NCBI RefSeq assembly: GCF_029894125.1
Contig: NZ_JARXYZ010000011.1
Coordinates: 1-64,000, forward strand
DNA: 64,000 nucleotides
DNA from: Kitasatospora sp. MAA19
GTDB lineage: Bacteria > Actinomycetota > Actinomycetes > Streptomycetales > Streptomycetaceae
Reading direction: 5' to 3'
Each line of letters opens with the position of its first letter. Position 1 is the first letter of the stretch. Below are positions 16,824-25,590 of the stretch, piece by piece. A program made the position numbers and the translations under genes. The notes below the pieces were generated by a model. The model was not told the origin of the DNA and did no database searches. It saw nothing but the letters and a program-made list of their open reading frames with translations.

Positions 16824-19163
16824 ATGTTCGACACAGTTCTGGTCGCCAACCGCGGCGAGATCGCTCTCCGGGTGATCCGCACCCTGCGGCGGCTCGGTGT
16901 GCGCTCGGTCGCCGTGTTCAGCGACGCCGACGCCGACGCGCCGCACGTCCGCGAGGCGGACGTCGCGGTCCGGCTCGGCCCGGCCGACCGCAGCGACAGC
17001 TCCGCGGCCGAGACCTATCTGCGCACCGACCAGATCCTCGCCGCCGCCCGCCGCACCGGCGCCCAGGCCGTCCACCCCGGCTACGGCTTCCTCGCCGAGA
17101 ACGCCGGCTTCGCCCGCGCCTGCGCCGACGCCGGCCTCGTCTTCATCGGACCTCCTCCCGGTGCGGTCGAACTGATGGGTGACAAGATCAACGCCAAGGA
17201 GGCCGTCCGGACCGCCGGCGTCCCGGTGGTCCCCGGCAGCCAGGCCACCGCGCCCACCGACGAGGACCTCCTCGCCGCCGCCGAGGAGATCGGCTACCCC
17301 GTGCTGCTCAAGCCGTCCGCCGGCGGCGGTGGCAAGGGCATGCGCCTCGTGCGGGACCCCGTCGACCTGCCCACCGAGATCGCCGCCGCCCGCCGCGTCG
17401 CCCGGACCGCCTTCGGCGACGACACCCTGCTGCTGGAACGCTGGATCGACCGACCGCGCCACATCGAGGTGCAGGTGCTCGCCGACGCCCACGGCGCCAC
17501 CGTCCACCTCGGCGAGCGCGAGTGCAGCCTCCAGCGCCGCCATCAGAAACTGATCGAAGAGGCTCCCTCCGTTCTCCTCAACGCCGAGACCCGCGCCGCG
17601 ATGGGCGCCGCGGCCGTCCGAGCCGCGGAGTCCTGCGGCTACACCGGGGCCGGCACCGTGGAGTTCATCGTCCCCGGCATCGACCCGGACTCCCCCACCA
17701 CCACCTCCGCCGAGGAGGGGGTTCGGGACTTCTTCTTCATGGAGATGAACACCCGCCTCCAGGTGGAACACCCCGTCACCGAACTCGCCATCGCCGTCGG
17801 CGACGATTCAGCCCGACTCGACCTGGTCGAGTGGCAGCTGCGGATCGCCTCGGGCGAACGGCTCTCCTTCGATCAGTCCGACATCTCCTTCCTGGGCCAC
17901 GCCATCGAGGCCCGGATCTGCGCCGAGGACCCGGAACGGGACTTCCTGCCCACCGGCGGGCGCATCCTCGTCCTGGACGAGCCCCGGGGCGAGGGCGTAC
18001 GCGTCGACTCCGGGGTCGCCCCCGGATCCGTCGTCACCAGCGCCTACGACCCCATGCTCGCCAAGGTCATCGCGTACGGGCCCGACCGCCCGACCGCGCT
18101 GCGCCGGCTCCGCGCCGCACTGGCCGACACCCGCATCCTGGGCGTCACCACCAATACGGGCTTCCTGCGACGGCTACTCGCACACCCCGAGGTCGTCGCC
18201 GGCCGACTGGACACCGGCCTGGTGGAACAGACGGCCCAACAGCAACCCGCCCTGCTCGCCTCGCCGTACTCCCCGACGAACGCGGCGGGTGCGACGAACG
18301 CGATGAACGCGGCGGATGCAGCACATGCGGCGCATGCGGCGAACGAAGCGAGCGCGGCAACCGCGGTGAACGAAGCCGACGCCGAAGCGACCGGCCCGCT
18401 GACGGTCGAAACACCACCACCTGCCCACCTCCTCTACTACGCGGCCGCGCTGGCGCGGCACCTGGACCTGACCCCGGCCGCCGACCCCGGCGGCTGGACC
18501 GACCCGTTCTCCCTTCCCTCCGGCTGGCGCCTGGGCGGCACCCCCGCCTGGACCACCCACCGACTCCGTACCCCCGGCCAGGACCCGGTCTCGGTGCGCA
18601 TCCGTTCGATCACTGCGGGCAACGTAGCCGATGCCACTGACAATCCCGCCGAGCTCACCCGCGAGGTGGAGCTCCGACTCGACGCCGGCCACGTCCACCG
18701 CGCCCGCGCGACCCTGACCGCCGACCGGCTGCACCTGACCGTCGACGGACTGCAGACCACGTTCGCGCTGGCCACCGACGCCACCCCCGGCCTCGCCGCC
18801 GGCCCGGTGACCTGGCTCGGCGTCGAGGGCGACGCCTGGTCGCTGCACGCCTACGACCCGGTCGGCGAGAGCACCGCCGGAACCGCCGCCCACCACGGCG
18901 CCCTGACCGCCCCGATGCCCGGGACCGTCACCGTCGTCAAGACCACGGCGGGCGAGACGGTCCGCAAGGGCCAGCCCCTGCTCGTGTTGGAGGCCATGAA
19001 GATGGAACACGTGATCACCGCCCCGCACGACGGCGTGGTCGCCGAACTGCGGGCCACCGCCGGCGCCACCGTCGCGATGGAGGAACTGCTGGTCGTGGTC
19101 GCCCCGGCCGAGGACGACGCCGCCGAGCAGTCCGCCCCCGTGCCCGCCGAGGTGCGGTCATGA
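16824..19163 (+). CDS. mccA: 3-methylcrotonyl-CoA carboxylase alpha subunit (biotin carboxylase/BCCP)
   Basis: The 779-residue biotin-dependent subunit begins MFDTVLVANRGEIALRVIRT. It has the biotin carboxylase ATP-grasp with glycine loop KPSAGGGGKGMRLV, the EMNTRLQVEHPVTE active-site motif, and a C-terminal biotinyl domain with the acceptor lysine in EAMKMEH (Lys726). An Ala/Asn-rich spacer around residues 485-525 separates the carboxylase and C-terminal parts. It carboxylates its own biotin with bicarbonate and ATP, and the beta subunit transfers the carboxyl to 3-methylcrotonyl-CoA. GGAGGAA precedes ATG 16824. The stop overlaps the next start (ATGA). Confidence 0.93.
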   Translation: MFDTVLVANRGEIALRVIRTLRRLGVRSVAVFSDADADAPHVREADVAVRLGPADRSDSSAAETYLRTDQILAAARRTGAQAVHPGYGFLAENAGFARACADAGLVFIGPPPGAVELMGDKINAKEAVRTAGVPVVPGSQATAPTDEDLLAAAEEIGYPVLLKPSAGGGGKGMRLVRDPVDLPTEIAAARRVARTAFGDDTLLLERWIDRPRHIEVQVLADAHGATVHLGERECSLQRRHQKLIEEAPSVLLNAETRAAMGAAAVRAAESCGYTGAGTVEFIVPGIDPDSPTTTSAEEGVRDFFFMEMNTRLQVEHPVTELAIAVGDDSARLDLVEWQLRIASGERLSFDQSDISFLGHAIEARICAEDPERDFLPTGGRILVLDEPRGEGVRVDSGVAPGSVVTSAYDPMLAKVIAYGPDRPTALRRLRAALADTRILGVTTNTGFLRRLLAHPEVVAGRLDTGLVEQTAQQQPALLASPYSPTNAAGATNAMNAADAAHAAHAANEASAATAVNEADAEATGPLTVETPPPAHLLYYAAALARHLDLTPAADPGGWTDPFSLPSGWRLGGTPAWTTHRLRTPGQDPVSVRIRSITAGNVADATDNPAELTREVELRLDAGHVHRARATLTADRLHLTVDGLQTTFALATDATPGLAAGPVTWLGVEGDAWSLHAYDPVGESTAGTAAHHGALTAPMPGTVTVVKTTAGETVRKGQPLLVLEAMKMEHVITAPHDGVVAELRATAGATVAMEELLVVVAPAEDDAAEQSAPVPAEVRS

Positions 19164-20146
19164 CCGCCCCCGCCCGCGAACCCGACGCGCTGGACCTGGG
19201 CCTGCCCGACCCCGTCCGTGCCGCCGGCCTGCCCGAGGAGGTCCGGATCCACGAGGTCGGGCCGCGCGACGGCCTGCAGAACGAGGGCTCCCTGGTGCCC
19301 GTCGAGGTCAAGGCGGAGTTCATCGCCCGGCTCGCGGCCGCCGGGCTGCGCACCGTCGAGGCGACCAGCTTCGTTCACCCGAAATGGGTACCGCAGCTGG
19401 CCGACGCCGAGGAGCTGATGCCCCGGCTCGCCGGTCTGCCGGAGCGTCACCCCGGCCTGCGGCTGCCGGTGCTGGTGCCCAACGAGCGCGGCCTCGACCG
19501 CGCGCTCGCCCACCACGCCACCGACATCGCGGTGTTCGCCAGCGCCACCGAGACCTTCGCCCGCCGCAACCTCAACCGCTCGGCGGACGAGGCGATGGCG
19601 ATGTTCCGCCCGGTCGTGGCGCGGGCCGCCGAGGCCGGGGTGGCGGTCCGCGGCTACCTCTCGATGTGCTTCGGCGACCCCTGGGAGGGACCGGTCCCGG
19701 TCTCCCAGGTGGTCGGGTACGGCGTGCGGCTGCTGGAGATGGGCTGCGCGGAGCTGAGCCTCGGCGACACCATCGGCGTGGCCACCCCGGGCCAGGTCGG
19801 CGCCCTGCTGGCCGGCTTCGCACGGGCCGGAGTGCCGGCCGACCGGCTCGCCGTGCACTTCCACGACACCTACGGCCAGGCGCTCAGCAACACCCTGGCG
19901 GCTCTGCGCGAGGGGGTCACCACGGTGGACGCCTCGGCGGGCGGTCTCGGCGGCTGCCCGTACGCGAAGAGCGCCACCGGCAACCTGGCCACCGAGGACC
20001 TGGTGTGGATGCTGCACGGACTCGGCATCCGGACCGGGGTCGACCTGCGCGCGCTGGTCGCCACCAGCGGCTGGATGGCCGAGCAGCTCGGCCGCCCGAG
20101 CCCGTCCCGCACCGTCCAGGCGCTGCTCGGCGCCGCCCGGGGCTGA
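19160..20146 (+). CDS. Hydroxymethylglutaryl-CoA lyase
   Basis: This 328-residue TIM-barrel enzyme of the HMGL-like family cleaves HMG-CoA to acetoacetate and acetyl-CoA, the last step of leucine degradation. Signature elements are HEVGPRDGLQNE near residues 31-42, the metal-binding HFHDTYGQALSN in the second half, and GGLGGCPYAKSATGN containing the catalytic cysteine. A 4-bp ATGA overlap with mccA implies translational coupling. Its length is normal for the family. The product ends in an ordinary Gln-Ala-rich helix. Confidence 0.93.
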   Translation: MTAPAREPDALDLGLPDPVRAAGLPEEVRIHEVGPRDGLQNEGSLVPVEVKAEFIARLAAAGLRTVEATSFVHPKWVPQLADAEELMPRLAGLPERHPGLRLPVLVPNERGLDRALAHHATDIAVFASATETFARRNLNRSADEAMAMFRPVVARAAEAGVAVRGYLSMCFGDPWEGPVPVSQVVGYGVRLLEMGCAELSLGDTIGVATPGQVGALLAGFARAGVPADRLAVHFHDTYGQALSNTLAALREGVTTVDASAGGLGGCPYAKSATGNLATEDLVWMLHGLGIRTGVDLRALVATSGWMAEQLGRPSPSRTVQALLGAARG

Positions 20147-20223
20147 CCCCGCCCCACCGCTCCCCCGGTGCCGGCCACCCGGAACCCGGGCCTCACCAGC
20201 ACCGGGCCTCAGGCACCGTGTCT

Positions 20224-20251
20224 CAGGCACCAGGCACCAGGCACCAGGCAC
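20224..20251. repeat. 7-bp tandem repeat (CAGGCAC x4)
   Basis: Four exact contiguous copies of caggcac, with degenerate copies just upstream, lie in the 209-bp gap between the HMG-CoA lyase and acdH genes. The same short-period style recurs elsewhere in the window with other unit sequences. Confidence 0.85.
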
Positions 20252-20355
20252 CGCTCATCGTCCAACCACACCGTGCGACCGTCACACCATGAGACGGGTG
20301 CCGGTCATCCCGCTCACGCCCGCGGCCACCCCGGCCGGGCCCCAGGAGGATCACC

Positions 20356-21546
20356 ATGTTCGACCACCGGCTCAGCAGCGAGTACGAGGACCTGCGGCGC
20401 ACCGTCGCCGAGTTCGCCCAGGACGTGGTGGCGCCCAAGATCGGCGGGTTCTACGAGCGGGAGGAGTTCCCCTACGAGATCGTCCGCGAGATGGGGCGCA
20501 TGGGCCTGTTCGGCCTGCCCTTCCCGGAGGAGTACGGCGGCATGGGCGGTGACTACTTCGCGCTCGGCATCGCCCTGGAGGAGCTCGCCCGGGTCGACTC
20601 CTCGGTGGCGATCACCCTGGAGGCGGCCGTCTCGCTCGGTGCGATGCCGATCCACCGGTTCGGGACGGAGGAGCAGAAGCGCGAGTGGCTGCCCCGGCTG
20701 ACCTCCGGCGAACTTCTCGGCGCCTTCGGTCTGACCGAGCCCGAGGGCGGCTCGGACGCCGGCGCGACCCGCACGACGGCGCGGTACGACGAGACCACCG
20801 ACGAGTGGGTCATCAACGGCACCAAGTGCTTCATCACGAATTCCGGCACGGACATCACCGGTCTGGTCACCGTCACCGCCCTCACGGAACCGATCGCTCG
20901 TTCGAGTGAAGAAGGCGAATTCCGCTCGCCAACGCGCGAAATCTCTTCCATCATCGTGCCCACCGGAACCCCGGGGTTCCAGGTATCGAAGAAGTACTCG
21001 AAGGTCGGGTGGAACGCATCCGACACCCACGAACTGTCCTTTACCGACTGCCGCGTTCCTGCGGCCAACCTGCTGGGCGAGCGTGGCCGAGGCTACGCCC
21101 AGTTCCTGCGGATCCTCGACGAGGGCCGCATCGCGATCGCGGCCCTGGCCACCGGCCTGGCCCAGGGGTGCGTCGACGAGTCCGTCAAGTACGCCGGCAC
21201 GCGCCGGGCCTTCGGCCGGCCGATCGGCGCCAACCAGGCCATCCAGTTCAAGCTTGCCGACATGGAGCTGCGCGCCCACACCTCCCGCCTGGCCTGGCGG
21301 GACGCCGCCTCCCGGCTGCTGCACGGCGAACCGTTCAAGAAGGAGGCCGCGATCGCGAAGCTGTACTCGTCCGAGGCCGCCGTCGACAACGCCCGCGAGG
21401 CGACCCAGATCCACGGCGGGTACGGCTTCATGAACGAGTTCCCGGTCGCCCGTTTCTGGCGCGACTGCAAGATCCTGGAAATCGGGGAGGGCACATCGGA
21501 GGTTCAGCGCATGCTCATCGCCCGGGAGATCGGCGCCGCGTTCTGA
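20356..21546 (+). CDS. acdH: Branched-chain/isovaleryl-type acyl-CoA dehydrogenase
   Basis: This 396-residue FAD-dependent dehydrogenase oxidises short branched acyl-CoAs (isovaleryl-, isobutyryl-) to enoyl-CoAs. It shows FGLTEPEGGSDAGATRT (FAD/substrate loop), YSKVGWNASDTHELSFTDCRVP, and the C-terminal ATQIHGGYGFMNEFPVARF and ILEIGEGTSEVQRMLIAREI segments. The catalytic Glu is the one in the EGTSE region. The gene is syntenic with acdH of S. coelicolor, which follows the same carboxylase-lyase genes. AGGAGG precedes ATG 20356. A patch at about 20885-21015 (residues 178-220) has unusually A/T-ending codons and covers a charged insertion. Confidence 0.92.
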   Translation: MFDHRLSSEYEDLRRTVAEFAQDVVAPKIGGFYEREEFPYEIVREMGRMGLFGLPFPEEYGGMGGDYFALGIALEELARVDSSVAITLEAAVSLGAMPIHRFGTEEQKREWLPRLTSGELLGAFGLTEPEGGSDAGATRTTARYDETTDEWVINGTKCFITNSGTDITGLVTVTALTEPIARSSEEGEFRSPTREISSIIVPTGTPGFQVSKKYSKVGWNASDTHELSFTDCRVPAANLLGERGRGYAQFLRILDEGRIAIAALATGLAQGCVDESVKYAGTRRAFGRPIGANQAIQFKLADMELRAHTSRLAWRDAASRLLHGEPFKKEAAIAKLYSSEAAVDNAREATQIHGGYGFMNEFPVARFWRDCKILEIGEGTSEVQRMLIAREIGAAF

Positions 21547-21568
21547 GCCGAGCCGACCGGAGCAACAC

Positions 21569-21598
21569 CCCGCTCCTCAGGCGGTGTTGAGGAGCGGG
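21569..21598. terminator. Terminator between acdH and the universal stress gene
   Basis: An 11-bp perfect stem (21569-21579 with 21588-21598) around an 8-nt loop lies between two convergent genes, 22 bp after the acdH stop. It could terminate transcription from both sides. Confidence 0.75.
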
Positions 21599-21652
21599 CG
21601 ACAGCGGCGAGACGTCCCGAGGGGCGCGCGCAAGCAGCACCATGAGGGGGCG

Positions 21653-22654
21653 TCAGGGGATCACGATCACCGGGCGGTTGGCCCGCCGCGCCAGCCGTCC
21701 GGAGACCGAGCCGAAGATCTTGCCGAGCAGGCCGTGTGTCGTGCCGACGACGATCGCGTCGGCGGCGTACTCACGGCCGACCTCCTCGATCTCGTGGCAG
21801 ATGTCGCCGCCGCGCTCGATCAGGATCCACGGCACCCCGGTGAGGAAGTCCGCGCAGGCGAGTTCCAGGCCCAGAACCTCGGTCCGGTGGTCGGGGAGGT
21901 CGACGAAGACGGGAGGTTCACAGCCTGCCCAGACAGTGGCGGGCAGGCGGTTGGCGACGTGCACGATCACCAGGCCGCACTGCGAACGACGCGCCATGCC
22001 CACCGCGTAGGCGAGGGCGCGCTCGCTCGACAATGAGCCGTCGAAACCGACCACGACGCCGTGCTGGAACACCGGGTCGAGGGAGCGCGCGGACGCGTCC
22101 TGGGCCGTCGACTCGGTGTGCGCACCAGGCAGGCCGGACGCCTCCGGGCGCTCGGCACCCGGGCCCACGCGGCCCGTCACCGGAGCCCCCGCCGCGTCGA
22201 CCGCAGACTCGCCACGCCGCTGGCGAGGCCCTGAACGGCCGCGTCGGGCGAGGCCGCCGCGCCGGACGAGGCCACGCAGAGCACGCGCGAAGCCCCGGGG
22301 GTCGCCCCGCCCGGGGACGGCTTCCTCGGTGCTCGGGTCACCGGCGCCACCTGGGGTGTCGGCACGGTCACCGGCACGGTCGACTGCGCGGTCACCGGCC
22401 TGCTCGTCGGCGCGGTCGGCGGACGGCTCGCCGGCCTGGTCGACGGCGCGCTCGTCAGCGTGCGCGGCGGCCGGCGTGCGGCCCGGTTCGTCAATCTGCC
22501 CGTCGGGCTTCCTGCCGGCAGGCAGCAGGCCCGATACCTCGGTGCGCCCGTCGGCTGGGGCGCGGTCCGCGTGGCCGTCGTCGTTCCCGGTCGCTGCGCC
22601 CGCGCTGCGGGGGGCGTCCGGTTCCACCGGTCGGGAGGACTCAAAACCAGCCAT
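21653..22654 (-). CDS. Universal stress protein with a disordered N-terminal extension
   Basis: The C-terminal 140 residues form a UspA domain: GVVVGFDGSLSSERALAYAV at the start and IVVGTTHGLLGKIFGSVSGRL near the end, the G-2X-G-9X-G-S ATP-binding motif. The preceding 190 residues are low-complexity, rich in Ala, Asp, Arg and Gly (AGDRAVDRAGDRAD), and are not needed for the fold. Cytoplasmic; Usp proteins bind ATP and act in stress survival. No operon partner. The N-terminal extension could partly be a start-site artefact, but no better internal start with a Shine-Dalgarno sequence was obvious. Confidence 0.82.
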   Translation of the reverse strand: MAGFESSRPVEPDAPRSAGAATGNDDGHADRAPADGRTEVSGLLPAGRKPDGQIDEPGRTPAAAHADERAVDQAGEPSADRADEQAGDRAVDRAGDRADTPGGAGDPSTEEAVPGRGDPRGFARALRGLVRRGGLARRGRSGPRQRRGESAVDAAGAPVTGRVGPGAERPEASGLPGAHTESTAQDASARSLDPVFQHGVVVGFDGSLSSERALAYAVGMARRSQCGLVIVHVANRLPATVWAGCEPPVFVDLPDHRTEVLGLELACADFLTGVPWILIERGGDICHEIEEVGREYAADAIVVGTTHGLLGKIFGSVSGRLARRANRPVIVIP

Positions 22655-23149
22655 GGCTCACGGCTCTTCGAGGGAGAGGGGCCAACAGGAGAGGACAACG
22701 CTGCCCGGGCAGCAGGCCCGCCCACGGGATGACGTCGGTCTGCGCCGCGCAGCACCGTATGTGACCTGTTCCTTTCAGAGTACGACGGGTAGGAGGCCCA
22801 GCCCAGCGGTGAGGCCTCGGAGCGACGTTGTTCCCGCGAAAGGAGGATGCGCCCGCCGACGGCAGTGCGCCCTGCCCGCAGGCGACGCGCCCCCTCCGGA
22901 AAGGAGGTTCCCTGGAGCTTGACTGAGCGGACCAGTCGACGCAACAGGCCCACCGGACACCGTGACCGGACTGTCATGGATCGGCGACGATCCGTTGCGA
23001 CACGTCGCGAACCGTCACGCCCCGCGAGCCTCAGCCGACCCGCCCTGACCCATCCGTACGCCTGGTCCTGGAACCCGTTTCAGCCACTGTGTACGGCTTC
23101 GCGACGCTGTCTGGCATTTGCCAGGTGCATAGGCGCAGCCGCTGGCACC
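22655..23149. other. Divergent intergenic region upstream of the HAD gene
   Basis: The 495 bp hold no convincing ORF. Two perfect anti-16S sequences (AAAGGAGG) occur at about 22839 and 22899, but neither is followed at normal distance by a credible coding start. The open frame of the downstream HAD gene reaches into this region, yet its translation is arginine-rich and looks non-coding. Confidence 0.5.
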
Positions 23150-24214
23150 ATGCTCGGCATGCCCCTGCTCCTGTTCGACCTCGACAACACGCTGCTCCCC
23201 AGGGACGCCGCTTTCCGGGCCTGGGCTCAGGATTTTCTGTCCGAACGCGACCTACCGCCCGGAGACCTCGACTGGTTCGTCACCCTCGACGGCGGCGGCT
23301 ACGTACCGCGCAGCACCGTACTGTCCGCTGTCCGGCGCCGCTACGGTCTGGACGCCTCCGCCGAGTTCCTGCTCGCCCACTACCGACGCGGCATCAACTC
23401 CCACATCCACTGCCCCACCGGACACGTCGACGCGTTGCGGGCGGCGCGGGCGGCCGGGTGGACGCTCGGCATCGTCAGCAACGGCGGCACCCGGCCGCAG
23501 TTGGAGAAGATCCGGCGGACCGGGCTGGGGCCGCTGGTCGACGGCTGGGTCATCTCCGAGGAGGCGGACTGCGTTAAACCGGATCCGCTGATCTTCGAGA
23601 TAGCCGCCCAGCGGTGCGGCGTCGCGCCCACCGGGAACTGGGCCGCGCACACCTGGATGGTCGGGGACCACGCGCCAGCCGACATCGCCGGCGCCGAACT
23701 GGCCGGCCTGCGCAGCGTCTGGCTGCACCACGGCCGCCCCTGGGCCGAGCCCGGCTACCGGCCGACGCTGAAGGCGGCCGGTCTGCCGGAGGCCGTCGGG
23801 CAGGTGCTCGCCGCGCGCAATGCGCCGTCGCCCCGGCCGGGCATCCGCGCGGGCGGCCCGGTCGGGCGGCGCTCCATCGGAGCGCCGGTGCGCGCGACGG
23901 CGCTCCTCAGCGCGCGGTCCGGCGCACGGCCGACGGCGGCCGCCTCTGATGGCTCGTTTGCGCCCGCGGTCGTGACCACCGGGGCGGCCGGTGCCCCGGG
24001 TGCTGCGGTGGCGGGGTCGGATGTCCGAAACCGCACCGGCGAGCTTGCCGTGGTCGCCGACGGCCGCTCGGGAGGGCCCGCGGGCACGGATCCCGGCGCG
24101 AATGCGCGCCGCGTCGCCGCATTGGCGCGCCCAACGCCGGTCCGCGCAACGGCCGATGGGACCGGTCCGGCGCGGACCACGTTCGCCGTGGCGCCGGCGG
24201 CCGCCGCCCCGTAG
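23150..24214 (+). CDS. HAD-superfamily hydrolase with low-complexity tail
   Basis: The first 220 residues are a HAD phosphatase: LLLFDLDNTLLPRD (motif I with the two aspartates), IVSNGGTRPQ (motif II), CVKPDPLIFEIA (motif III Lys) and MVGDHAPADIAGAELAGL (motif IV). The cap is the small helical C1 type. The substrate is unknown; relatives hydrolyse phosphosugars or phosphonates. The last 130 residues are Ala/Gly/Arg-rich and probably disordered. ATG 23150 and ATG 23159 are both possible starts, neither with a clear ribosome-binding site. Upstream in-frame sequence looks non-coding. Confidence 0.85.
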   Translation: MLGMPLLLFDLDNTLLPRDAAFRAWAQDFLSERDLPPGDLDWFVTLDGGGYVPRSTVLSAVRRRYGLDASAEFLLAHYRRGINSHIHCPTGHVDALRAARAAGWTLGIVSNGGTRPQLEKIRRTGLGPLVDGWVISEEADCVKPDPLIFEIAAQRCGVAPTGNWAAHTWMVGDHAPADIAGAELAGLRSVWLHHGRPWAEPGYRPTLKAAGLPEAVGQVLAARNAPSPRPGIRAGGPVGRRSIGAPVRATALLSARSGARPTAAASDGSFAPAVVTTGAAGAPGAAVAGSDVRNRTGELAVVADGRSGGPAGTDPGANARRVAALARPTPVRATADGTGPARTTFAVAPAAAAP

Positions 24215-24290
24215 CACCTTCCCGCGCCACCGGCCCGCCTGCCACCCCACCCGCTTCTCGGCCAACCGTCCGCCACGCGGCGGCCCGGCC

Positions 24291-24380
24291 GTCAGCCGTC
24301 AAACGCCAAACGCCAAACGCCAGCCATCAGCCGCCAAACCCCAGCCGTCAACCGTCAGCCGTCAGCCGTCAGCCGTCAAC
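24291..24380. repeat. 7-bp tandem repeats (GTCAGCC / CAAACGC types)
   Basis: About a dozen contiguous heptamers of two related kinds fill this 90-bp stretch between convergent genes. The repeat runs across the stop codon of the GNAT gene (24369-24371). Confidence 0.85.
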
Positions 24381-25169
24381 GGAGGTTCGGGTCCACCAGC
24401 AGGTGCGGGCCTGCTCGGTGAACCCGAGCTTGCGGTAGAGCGGTTCACCGAGCGAGGTGGCGACCAGGGTGGCAGGGCGGTCGGGATGCGCGTGGGCCAG
24501 GGCGGCCTGGAGGACGGCGCGGGCCACGCCCCGGCCGCGCTGGGCGGGCAGCGTGGCGACCCAGTACACCCCGGTGGCCCGGCCGTCGTCGTAGGTGAGG
24601 CAGGTGCCCGCGGTGACACCGTCGACGCGCCCCAGCCAGGCCCGCCACCCGGGTTCGCCCCACAGGCGCTCCGGGAGCGCGTCGCCACGGGTCCAGGGCT
24701 GCCGGGCGGGCAGCGGGAACCCGTCCACGATCGCCCGCTCGACCTGCGCGAAGGTGTCGCCGTCCAGCGCCTCATCGACCGTCAGGGAGCCGCCGCCGTG
24801 CGCCTCCGAGAGGGCGGGGAGGGCCGCCGACGCTCCTTCGACCGGCCCGGGTTCACGGGTCATCACCGGCATGATCGGCATCCGGGTGGCGCCGAAGCGG
24901 GTCAGGTCGAGCCCGCCGTACGGGTCTTCCAGGGTGAAGCGGATGGTCTCCCACTCGCCCAGGAGGTCTTCCAACTCACGTTCCACCAAGCCTGGTTCGG
25001 TGTACGGGCGAGTGACCACGACGCGGTGCGCGTCCTCCGGGGTGCGGGCGCAGCGAACCGCCGTCCAGCCCGGTCGGGTACGGAACCGCCAGCCGTGCAC
25101 GCGGGCTTGGGCGAGCCAGAAGGCGGCGGCGTTGTCGTTGGCCTGTTCGAGCCGGCTGTTGGTATTCAC
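24369..25169 (-). CDS. GNAT-family N-acetyltransferase
   Basis: The 266-residue protein carries a C-terminal GNAT domain: TCLTYDDGRATGVYWVATLPAQ and the acetyl-CoA pyrophosphate loop RGRGVARAVL (motif A, R-x-x-G-x-G/A), followed by SLGEPLYRKLGFTEQ. The N-terminal 120 residues look like a second, degenerate GNAT-like half. The acceptor is unknown. GTG 25169 is the most plausible start (NTNSRLEQAND), though no Shine-Dalgarno sequence is seen; the frame stays open to 25784 through adpA upstream DNA. The stop lies within heptamer repeats. Confidence 0.82.
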   Translation of the reverse strand: MNTNSRLEQANDNAAAFWLAQARVHGWRFRTRPGWTAVRCARTPEDAHRVVVTRPYTEPGLVERELEDLLGEWETIRFTLEDPYGGLDLTRFGATRMPIMPVMTREPGPVEGASAALPALSEAHGGGSLTVDEALDGDTFAQVERAIVDGFPLPARQPWTRGDALPERLWGEPGWRAWLGRVDGVTAGTCLTYDDGRATGVYWVATLPAQRGRGVARAVLQAALAHAHPDRPATLVATSLGEPLYRKLGFTEQARTCWWTRTSVDG

Positions 25170-25590
25170 GGCAGGACGGTAACCCGGGCGTCGCGCCCCG
25201 GTTCCGCCGCCCCGGCCTTGGCCGGATGAAGCCTGGGAGGCGCACAGACTCTTTCTGTGCGCCCTCCCGTGCACCGCCGATTTTCGGTCAATTTCGCGCC
25301 GATCCCTCCCGCTTGGGCAAATCCGCAGTCCAGACCCGCCGACCGGGCGCGCGGGAGCCGGACGCCCCAGGACCGGTCCTGCGACAACCAGCCACCGTTG
25401 CACCGGCCCTCTTCCCAGAAAGGTCGACGGGTGCCACGCTTCGTGATCGAATGCATCACGCCAAATTGCCATGTCGACATAGCGTCGGATGGTGAACTTG
25501 TCACAACGGCAATGGTCCACCCGATAGATTTCGATCTTGGCGAGCAGTGCCGCACCACCCACACCACACCACCGAGGGGGCTTGAGCGCC
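25170..25590 (+). promoter_or_regulatory. Long upstream region of adpA
   Basis: These 421 bp separate the divergent GNAT and adpA genes. The stretch 25440-25540 is markedly less GC-rich and likely holds the adpA promoter. adpA genes in other streptomycetes have long regulated leaders. A match to the AdpA-binding consensus TGGCSNGWWY (TGGCCGGTAT) occurs at 25640-25649, just inside the called gene, and could mediate autoregulation. Exact promoter hexamers cannot be fixed by eye. Confidence 0.5.

Noticed and set aside
22839..22960. Two perfect AAAGGAGG sites as starts of small genes
   Set aside because: The first touches an ATG with no spacing and the second is followed only by a TTG in an Arg-rich frame; neither yields a credible protein.
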